A stretch of DNA of 5,214 nt, taken from NCBI GenBank assembly GCA_023301405.1, contig JALZUX010000459.1:1-5214 (forward strand), in the 5' to 3' direction. Positions 1 through 5,214 of this stretch are shown here, piece after piece. Below the pieces are notes generated by a model, which was not told where the DNA came from, made no database searches, and saw nothing but the letters and a program-made list of their open reading frames with translations. The position numbers and the translations under genes were made by a program. This DNA is from Granulosicoccaceae bacterium (GTDB taxonomy: Bacteria; Pseudomonadota; Gammaproteobacteria; Granulosicoccales; Granulosicoccaceae). Each line of letters starts with the position of its first letter. The first letter of the stretch is position 1.

Positions 1-3000
1 ACAACAACGTGATCCAGCAGAAAATCTTCCACGTCTGCACTTGATGCGCGCAAGTCCGCTAGTGTTATCGTTATTTCGGTGTCTTCGATCCCCGTCAGAA
101 TCGTACTTTCATACCCTTGCAGCACAGGTGGATCATTGACTTCAGCAACTGTTGCAAACACCGTTTCACTGCCTAAGGAAAGCTCACCCTCTGAATCGAT
201 ACCATTCACCAAAAAGGCGCTCAGCAAGCCGTTAGCATTAGGTGCCGGTGTCCAGTAAGCGTTGCTGTCTGCGTCGATTGTGTTGTGAACGCCTTGTTGG
301 AATTCGACGGCAGTTGCCAGAGTTTCCCCAATAAGCAACTGATGGCCTGGTCCTACTTCTTGTACCACCAAACCATGTAGTAAGCCGTCTTCGGCATCGG
401 TACTGTTAGCACGTAAATCTGCTAACGACAGTGCCACCGTAGTGTCTTCTGTACCGATGATAAGCGCGTTGCTATAGCCATCTAGAACTGGTGGGTCATT
501 CACTCCGTTGACTGTGATAGATACCATCACCGGATCAGACACATTCCCGCCAGCATCAGCAACGGTATACAGAAAGCTATCATGTAGAATCTCCCCCCCG
601 CCATGGCTGTAAACTACATTGCCAGCATCATCAATGGACGCTGTGCCGTAATCAGGACTGTTTACTATGGTTAACGTTTCAGGCACTAGTGGTTCGTCAG
701 CGATGATATCGTTCACAAGCACGGGAATACTCACCGAAAGACCTTCCGCGACGGTTGCTGTGTTAGCTAATGATCGCGGGTGGGTTTCGTTAATCATCAC
801 TGAAATACTAGCACTATCACTACCACTCGCACTGACTCCGGCATCTGCTAATGACAACACGATGTTGTCATGGCTGGTGCCGACCCCATCGTGTACATAA
901 GCAACACTACCGGCCAATATATCTGCGTAGGTCACTGATTCACCAACCGCCAGCAACGCGCCATTGAGTTGCAATCTCCCGAACGACGGTGTCTCCGTCA
1001 AACTGATGAGCCTCTGCGACTCTGGCACATCTTTGTCTATGGCTTCGATATCAGTCGATGTGAATGTATGGCTACCACCGCGAGATAACGTTATATCATT
1101 TACCAGCAATTGCGGTGGATCAGACGCTTCTGTCACGTCAAGCCTTAGATTAGTCACCACGTTACTGAGGTCATCTCCACCATTGCTGACACCGCCGTTG
1201 TCCTGTACGCGAAAGCTTATATTATCGTAGTTAAATCCGCTGGTATTTGCTTCAGGGTAAAACACCAAATTACCCGCAGCCACTTCCGCCGCCGGTATTT
1301 CCTGGTTATTGTTCACAGCAAGCCCGTTCAGTTGAAGCTCACCCCGTACCGGTGCACTCACAATATGTATTGCAGCCAGCTCGTGGTTGTCTGTGGGATC
1401 TGAGAATGAAAAATCAGAAATTGCTAACGTATAAAACGTGTCCTCGGGAAGTGTCACTATCAAGTCACCTGCAAGCGGAGCATCATTCACAGCCACTACA
1501 GTGATAACTCTGGAGGCTAAAAATGATTCATCTACCGCATTAGCTGCGCTGAAAACAATACTGCGATCTCCGGCAATCGGGTTTTCACTGGTATTTTCAA
1601 AGGTAACGCTTCGTAACGCCTCTTGCCAGTTTTCGTCAGTGCCAGTACCTGTAATTACAAGGCTACCATCAGTGCTGTTCCAACTACTGGTAAAAGAATC
1701 GTGATCAATAAACGATAAAATGTCTTGTCCGGCCACATACCCGCTGCCAATGTAGATCGTCGCGGTTTCTACAATGGAAAGTGAGTCTGTAGTCAACTGT
1801 AGGGTTGCAGTCGTGTTAACCGCACCATTGTTTTCAACGTATCTAAGCGGGACAGTCTCTATATTGGTATAAATAGGCGAAGGAACGTCGACGACTTGTG
1901 CTGAAACGGTTTCGTCATATGAATAGCCATTTACATCGGTCACTCTAACGGTCACATCATGATAGCTGGCTGATTCAAAATCTAACAGTCCACTATTCGG
2001 CGCAGTCAGTTCACCACTATCACTATCAATTGCAAAAATACCAGTTGGATCTGACTGCAGGGAAAACTGGAACTGTGGCAAGATAACATTGGCATCCCAC
2101 TCGATAACGGAACTGTGAATAGAGAAAACGCGCGCGTCGTTCCAGGCTCCATTTGACGTGTACATGTACGCGTGGTCTTCATTAAACTGGTTATTAGGTT
2201 CGTTAGCTAGCCAATTTGAATAGGCACCATTCACCGACTCACCATCTTCGCCATCCGTCCAGAATTGAGCCCCGTCAAAATCACCGCTTTGCCATCGCCA
2301 ATCCCCTTCTTTGGTTTGGTCAGAAGCGCCTATCCAGACCGCCCCTTGACTAGGCGCAGCCAGTGCACGCACCACTTCATTTTCATAGGCAGATTCAATG
2401 GTAACCAATTGACCGGGAATGCCATTGATGGTTTGCGATGCTGCTAAGTTTTGAGCATTTTGCCACGGCGTAGCAAGACTCTCAGTGCGGTAGAGTTTTT
2501 CGGTAACACTATCGTAGTGGAAACTGGAATCAGCAGCCAACAATCCCGAGAGGGCTGCTGGTACTGCGGACTCCTGTCCATCAACTGGTTTTTGCAGTGT
2601 TGGCACAAGGACACCAATCACCGTATTTTCCGGAGCATTTTCATTGATCTGCAATACGCCTGACGGTGTACTGTTGTTAAAACCATCCCCGCTAGCATGG
2701 CCTACAATGAGGTTTCTGCCGCTAACGATATCATTGATCTCACCGGCATTGTTAATGCCGTCCATCTGCCAGTTCAAAACCAGTGAATCTGGTAGGCTTT
2801 CACTGTTTAATTTCGTTTGTGAATACCTAGCTATCTCGGCTCCAGTGCGTTCTTCATTCCAGATGCGTACATCGTAGATTACGCCCTTTACACTCTGATC
2901 AGGATTAAAGCCACCTAGTACAGAGTCTTGCTCTTGCCCTATTACAATAGCCCCTCCCGATTGCAGTTGATCCCCGGTCAGTACTTCGTTATCAATGTGG

Positions 3001-5214
3001 GCTAATACCCCATCAACATAAAATCTTAATTCACCATTTTCTGAATTCCAGCTAATCGCTATAGCGTGTCTATTCCCGTCGAGCAGTTGAGGGAAATCAT
3101 CTCTTGAAACAAATCTCTCATTATTGATATTTACTAATATACGAGCATCATCTAAAACGCCATAGCGAAATTCATTATTGGAACCCGACACAGCATAAGA
3201 CAATAGAGTATTGTGACGATTGACACTATCGATCGAAAACTGGCTTTCAACAGTAAATTGGTCGATCCCCCCCAAAGCCTCCCCGCCGTCATTCAGGAAT
3301 AAGTAAGAATTATTGCCGCCATCTACATTCAGGGATACGCCACCTGAAAGGTCAACGGGTCCAGAGGGTAGCACTTGAGAGTCAATGACTGCAACGGCTG
3401 AAGCATTCGACAGAGAGTCGTCAACAGGGCCATTGGTTATATCGACTACTGCCCGTGTTACACCATCAGTGAATAATCCGCTAAACGTATCATCAACACC
3501 AAGCGCCCTAAGTTGAGGTACTGTACCGGTATAATCAGTAGCAGGTATAAAACGCAACAATGAATTCACATCAAGCGCTAGCGCTGACGCCGCACCAACC
3601 GGTTGAACGTCGAACCAATTGACTCCGTCATCTGTTGAATACTGCCAATTGCCTTCATCCGTGGTGACGTCATTGATAATCACAATGCCGGCAAAAGTTC
3701 CGTCAAGATCAGAGAATTGACCGGTGAATATATTCTCAATGGTGTCGCCAGCGGGTGCTGCGCTATTCTTGACAACATTGGCAAGTACACCGTCAGACAG
3801 TAATGGCGAATCATTTATTGAAAACAACTGTATGTTTCGTGACACCACTGTAGAGTCATCACTGCCGTCATTGATGACAATAGAAACACTACGCGTTTGC
3901 AAGTCAGGGGCGTCACTGCTGTTTTGGTAGTTTACACTGCGAAGTACGCTCTGCCAGGCAGCGTTGGGTGCAACGCCACTTAGCATCAGAACACCAGTGG
4001 TAGAATCAAAAGAGCCACTAATGCCCCCTGCACTTGTAAATGACAACAAGTCTTCCGTGTTATTAAAATTTTCACTGATGCTTATTGTGGCAGAACTTAA
4101 CGTAGCGCCATCACTATCAAAAACCGTCAACGTATCTGTTAGCTCAACTTGGCCGCTGCCTTCTGTGTAGAGCAGATCGTCACTTTCAATTGAACTCAAC
4201 ACTGGCGCATCGTTTACTGGCGTTAGCTCAATACTAACCGTGAACTCTGTTTCGCTTCCCATGCCATCATCAACACGTAATAGTGTTGAGTCAGCTGTCA
4301 CGTTTTCGTCTCCGTTATGGCGATAATTCAGCTTACCATCACTGATATCTTGTTGTGAAAATGAATCTCCCGGTCCAAGATCAACACTATCAAGCACAAA
4401 AAAACCGTGGTCAGCAGCACTCAAAATCGTATAAATCAGCTCAGTTGGATTGTCCTCACTGTCTATGGTCAGCAACTGAGCATCTGAAATACGAATAAGC
4501 TGGTCTTCAGCAACCGTTAGTAATTCATTGTTGACAAGTACTTCTTCAGAACGAAGGTCAAGTGACACAGTAGCGGTGCTGAACTCGTTGAGTGCATTAA
4601 GTCCTTGGTGTTCAAGCGCCGCAGCATCAAAGCCGTTCAACAGCTGAAAGTTTGCCACTTCATGGCTTGTCAGTGGATTTTCCAGCCCACGTTCCGAATG
4701 ATTATCAGTCCCAATATAGGCTGGCACTGTTGGTTCAAACTGATCACCTCCACGAAAGTGGGAAGAGGTATCTTGCTGTATGCCATCAATATAAATTAAT
4801 ACACCACTGCTGGCCGGGTCAAGACCTTCGCGCACAACAATCGCATAGTTGTGCCAACCGCTATCGAGATTTCGGATATCGGTCATGTACCCGTTATAGC
4901 CGGATCGATTATCATTGTTATCCCATAGATTGGTCACTAGCATGCCGGCCTGGTCCTCGGTGCCGTATGCTTCGCCGTTAATCCGAATAAACAATGAGTT
5001 CTGTGTTTCCCAATCCCCTTGCGAGAAAAGTGTCTCTTGTCGGTTATTATTCGCAAGGTCGTTAACCTTGAAATCAAAAGTTAGTGTAAATTCGTCAGGG
5101 TAGTCAATTGGTGGCAGTTCAACGTAATCGTTACCATCAAAGATCAGATCATTCATAGCGCTATCTGATACCACCACACCTGAATTTCGCCCTGCGTCAT
5201 CCACACCATTAGCG
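1..5214 (-). CDS. Giant multidomain adhesin-like surface protein, internal fragment (both ends outside window)
   Basis: One minus-strand frame is open across the whole window: 1737 complete codons from base 5213 to base 3, no stop, no frameshift. Hand translation shows a chain of extracellular beta-sandwich modules with three lectin-type heads: LamG-like (residues 18-212), pentraxin-like (625-819) and C-type lectin (896-1040). Between them lie cadherin-, CSPG- and Ig-like spacers, many ending in VNDAP or VNDPP. I found no Cys, no transmembrane segment and no signal peptide; acidic residues and Asn are abundant, which fits a calcium-dependent secreted protein. By analogy with large LapA/RTX-type or DUF4347-type repetitive proteins it probably acts at the cell surface in binding to glycans, surfaces or other cells. 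The export and anchoring parts, and so the secretion route, cannot be seen. The frame is certain; the adhesin role is inferred from domain content. No gene symbol is justified. Confidence 0.95.
3..488 (-). repeat. Tandem repeat of 'EDT...LADLRA...AYWTP' module: one full unit (126-488) and start of the next (3-125)
   Basis: The full unit covers residues 1576-1696: VLDGYSNALIIGTEDTTVAL (1576-1595), LADLRANSTDAEDG (1597-1610), LLIGETLATAVEFQQG (1626-1641), DSNAYWTPAPNANGLLSAFLV (within 1649-1669) and the exit EVNDPP. The next unit begins at once (residues 1697-1737) with VLQGYESTILTGIEDTEITI and LADLRASSADVED before the window ends. Aligned without gaps, 21 of the first 41 residues are identical between the units. 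This is a common repeat of giant bacterial surface proteins and suggests that a repeat array continues past base 1. The divergence implies an old duplication. Confidence 0.8.
489..773 (-). other. Ig-like / tandem-95-type repeat (domain 11)
   Basis: Residues 1481-1575, about 95 long, carry VAEGLSVSIPVLVNDI (1488-1503), PETLTIVNSPDYGTASIDD (1511-1529), GNVVYSHGGG (1531-1540), then DSFLYTVADAGGNVSDP (1545-1561) and ITVNGVNDPP. The 'VL-x-ND, G-x-x-x-ID-x-x-G-x-x-x-Y-x-H, DSF-x-YTV-x-D-x-x-GN-S-D-P' plan and the length are those of the Big_9 / VCBS-neighbouring tandem-95 family. It is a spacer module. The SHGGGE stretch replaces the more usual 'SHDG' and is encoded by a run of seven G at 593-599 (complement). 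Confidence 0.75.
774..1112 (-). other. CSPG-like cadherin repeat, second copy (domain 10)
   Basis: Residues 1368-1480 begin QLLVNDITLSRGGSHTFTS. They continue with IEAIDKD (1389-1395), the block TPSFGRLQLNGALLAVG (1408-1424), SVTYADILAGSVAYVHDG (1426-1443) and ISVMINETHPR at the end. The order 'P-x-x-G-x-L-x-L-x-G, x-T-x-x-D-I-x-x-G-x-V-x-Y-x-H-D-G' is that of CSPG/NG2 repeats and parallels domain 2 at 4203-4541. Likely a stalk spacer. It ends in NETHPR rather than VNDxP. Confidence 0.65.
1113..1475 (-). other. 'PEDT...RVQDNGG' cadherin-like repeat (domain 9)
   Basis: Residues 1247-1367 start with LPEDTFYTLAISDFSFSDP (1255-1273). They continue with LAAIHIVSAPVRGELQLNG (1279-1297), an AAEVAAGNLVFYPEANTSG stretch (1308-1326) and NISFRVQDNGG (1331-1341), and exit at EASDPP. 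This set of signatures recurs in large Vibrio/Shewanella-type repetitive proteins and is usually treated as an Ig/cadherin-like spacer. Single copy in this window. No ligand-binding motif is recognised in it. Confidence 0.65.
1476..1883 (-). other. Beta-sandwich repeat, family A, copy 2 (domain 8)
   Basis: Residues 1111-1246 repeat the plan of domain 3: LRYVENNG (1123-1130), TATIYIG (1150-1156), GQDILSF (1162-1168), a GSLVITGTG strand (1183-1191), NWQEALRSVTFENTSENP (1195-1212) and RVITVVAVNDAP at the end. The 'WQ-x-x-LRSV' block is the best shared marker. The two copies are far diverged and separated by the pentraxin-like and C-type lectin heads, so this is not a recent duplication. A spacer role is assumed. 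Confidence 0.7.
1884..2657 (-). other. Cadherin repeat split by an inserted C-type lectin domain (domain 6)
   Basis: Residues 853-872 give VLQINENAPENTVIGVLVPT, the standard first strand of a bacterial cadherin repeat. Normally this is followed at once by a 'DPD' calcium motif and a second strand. Instead a lectin domain follows, and the cadherin pattern resumes at residues 1047-1110 with FQFSLQSD, GIFAIDSDSGELT (1058-1070), LLDFESASYHDVTVRVTD (1076-1093) and the final strand YSYDETVSAQVVDV. The two parts add up to roughly one complete repeat. I therefore read this as one cadherin fold with the lectin inserted in the loop between its first and second strands. The alternative is an orphan N-terminal strand plus a truncated repeat. 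Confidence 0.7.
2094..2528 (-). other. C-type lectin-like domain with EPN and WND motifs (domain 7)
   Basis: Residues about 896-1040 show the C-type lectin plan in order: YRTESLATPWQNAQNLAA (908-925), GQLVTIESAYENEVV (934-948), VWIGASD (959-965, the WIGL motif), EGDWRWQSG (969-977), YSNWLANEPNN (998-1008), the acidic pair E1012-D1013, WND (1024-1026) and the closing strand VIEWD. E1005-P1006-N1007 with N1025-D1026 is the calcium site associated in characterised lectins with mannose-type sugar binding, so sugar binding is plausible. The canonical disulfide cysteines are absent; the usual 'EDC' reads E-D-H here. Length, about 145 residues, is normal. It sits inside the cadherin repeat described above. 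Confidence 0.88.
2757..3341 (-). other. Pentraxin-like (PTX) lectin domain (domain 5)
   Basis: Residues about 625-819 match the pentraxin plan along their length when compared with remembered human C-reactive protein (CRP): FTVESQF against FTVCLHF, LLSYAVSGSNNEF against IFSYATKRQDNEI, SWNSENGELRFYVDG against SWESASGIVEFWVDG, GAIVIGQEQDSVLGGF against ASIILGQEQDSFGGNF, and LVLNWQM against NVLNWRA. Calcium ligands known in CRP are D60, N61, E138, Q139, D140, E147 and Q150. The equivalents here are N679, N680, E761, Q762, D763, N770 and Q773, so five of seven are identical. The signature cysteine is replaced by Ala (A719), so the family disulfide is absent. A calcium-dependent ligand-binding role is inferred; pentraxins typically bind phosphoesters or sugars. 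A generic LamG_3 label would be the alternative. Base composition is locally AT-rich. Confidence 0.8.
3432..3803 (-). other. 'WQYSTDDG' repeat typical of giant bacterial surface proteins (domain 4)
   Basis: Residues 471-594 carry FTGQFSDLDGTFAGIVI (496-512), GNWQYSTDDGVNWFDV (521-536), then ALALDVNSLLRFIPATDYTG (544-563). This is the common plan 'F-S-D-x-D-x-x-x-AGIA, G-x-WQYS-x-D-GG-x-W, L-RF-x-P-x-x-x-x-G' seen in long repetitive proteins of Gram-negative bacteria. It probably acts as a spacer of the stalk. Unlike most neighbours it does not end in VNDxP but in DITNGPVDDS, and it runs straight into the pentraxin-like domain, so the boundary between them is approximate. Confidence 0.65.
3804..4202 (-). 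other. Beta-sandwich repeat, family A, copy 1 (domain 3)
   Basis: Residues 338-470 form a module of about 130 residues beginning LLYTEGSGQVELTDTLTVFD (347-366). It continues with SATISIS (374-380), EDLLSFT, a GSFDSTTGVLMLSG strand (400-413), the block WQSVLRSVNYQN (420-431) and an exit at SINDSP. Domain 8 (residues 1111-1246) shares the same order of signatures: 'L-x-Y-x-E', 'ATI-x-I', 'D-x-LSF', 'G-x-L-x-[IL]-[ST]-G' and 'WQ-x-x-LRSV-x-[YF]-x-N'. The two are therefore copies of one family. Modules of this kind recur in large bacterial surface proteins and are treated as spacers; I do not know a specific activity. Confidence 0.7.
4203..4541 (-). other. CSPG/NG2-type cadherin-like repeat (domain 2)
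   Basis: Residues about 225-337 follow the CSPG (Cadherin_3) repeat plan. The entry is VNNELLTVAEDQLIRIS, followed by the core strand LIYTILSAADHGFFVL (259-274), then FSQQDISDGKLNYRHNG (285-301) and the exit FTVSIELTPVNDAP. The 'F-x-Q-x-D-I-x-x-G-x-L-x-Y-x-H' stretch is the most diagnostic part of this family. The role is most likely structural, a rigid spacer between the LamG head and the following modules. Domain 10 (774-1112) appears to be a distant relative. Confidence 0.75.
4578..5162 (-). other. LamG-like / concanavalin-A-like jelly-roll domain (domain 1)
   Basis: Residues about 18-212 have the usual features of bacterial LamG_3-type domains. An opening strand LIFDGNDYVELP (23-34) is followed by FTLTFDFKV (42-50), a mid-domain GWHNYAIVV (119-127), the hairpin GVLIYIDGIQQ (137-147) and the late strand AYIGTDN (165-171). 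A length near 195 residues is normal for the fold. Such domains commonly bind carbohydrate or protein ligands, often through calcium; the ligand here cannot be told from sequence. It is the first module in the window and feeds directly into a cadherin-like spacer. It clearly differs from the pentraxin-like domain further on, which carries the GQEQDS motif that this one lacks. Confidence 0.85.

Noticed and set aside
3..488. CRISPR or short DNA repeat array
   Set aside because: The repetition is at protein level with units of about 121 residues and diverged DNA; there are no short, evenly spaced identical repeats.
667..1704. Cluster of plus-strand open frames of 77-88 codons (667-900, 964-1230, 1247-1504, 1438-1704)
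   Set aside because: All run opposite to clearly conserved repeat modules. They have low-complexity Ser/Thr/Leu-rich translations typical of the reverse complement of Asp/Asn/Ser/Thr-rich coding sequence, and I see no convincing start context.
1884..2657. Possible pseudogene or assembly fusion at the interrupted cadherin repeat
   Set aside because: The frame is unbroken and the cadherin pattern resumes correctly after the lectin, so a domain insertion explains it better than decay or misassembly.
2265..4170. Plus-strand open frames of 60-77 codons (2265-2447, 2451-2663, 2644-2877, 3724-3930, 3964-4170)
   Set aside because: They are short, antisense to the C-type lectin, pentraxin-like and spacer domains, and show no recognisable protein features.
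4652..4981. Plus-strand open frame of 109 codons, the longest on that strand
   Set aside because: It lies antisense to the LamG-like coding sequence, its translation resembles no domain, and it is the by-product of a long open minus frame. Overlapping plus-strand frames at 4605-4799 and 4915-5103 are rejected for the same reason.
5154..5156. In-frame ATG (residue 20) near the upstream edge as a possible gene start
   Set aside because: The frame is open upstream to the window edge, no Shine-Dalgarno-like sequence precedes it, no signal peptide follows, and it falls at the beginning of a LamG domain. An internal Met is more likely.
1..5214. Mobile elements, tRNA or rRNA genes, terminators or promoters
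   Set aside because: No inverted-repeat ends, transposase motifs, RNA-gene signatures or stem-plus-T-run terminators were recognised; the whole window is coding.

Overview
The window lies entirely inside one very large protein-coding gene on the minus strand. Reading from base 5213 downward, a single frame stays open for 1737 consecutive codons with no stop, and it enters and leaves the window still open. No start, stop, promoter, terminator, RNA gene or mobile element is visible, so both ends of the gene are outside. Residue numbers in this annotation count from the first complete codon (bases 5213-5211 = residue 1; bases 5-3 = residue 1737).

The encoded fragment is a modular, secreted-type, repetitive protein of the bacterial giant-adhesin kind. 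It is rich in Asp, Asn, Ser and Thr and I found no cysteine in it. N- to C-terminal, that is from high to low coordinates, it contains: a LamG-like jelly-roll domain (about 4578-5162); a CSPG/NG2-type cadherin-like repeat (4203-4541); a beta-sandwich repeat of family A (3804-4202); a 'WQYSTDDG' repeat (3432-3803); a pentraxin-like lectin domain (2757-3341); a cadherin repeat that appears to be interrupted by a C-type lectin domain (1884-2657, lectin at 2094-2528); a second family A repeat (1476-1883); a 'PEDT...RVQDNGG' repeat (1113-1475); a second CSPG-like repeat (774-1112); an Ig-like/tandem-95 repeat (489-773); and the first one and a third units of another tandem repeat (3-488), which continues beyond the window. 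Many of the spacer modules end in the VNDxP linker.

The likely arrangement is three ligand-binding heads (LamG, pentraxin-like, C-type lectin) on a long, calcium-stiffened stalk of cadherin- and Ig-like spacers. Such proteins are typically exported by type I secretion and act at the cell surface in attachment, biofilm formation or contact with other cells. The segments that would prove this (export signal, retention module, RTX repeats) are not in the window. The host is probably a free-living, Gram-negative, perhaps marine gammaproteobacterium (Vibrio/Shewanella/Alteromonadales-like), judged only from repeat style and moderate GC; this is a weak inference. The most notable points are the pentraxin-like domain with a mostly retained calcium-ligand set and the nested C-type lectin.
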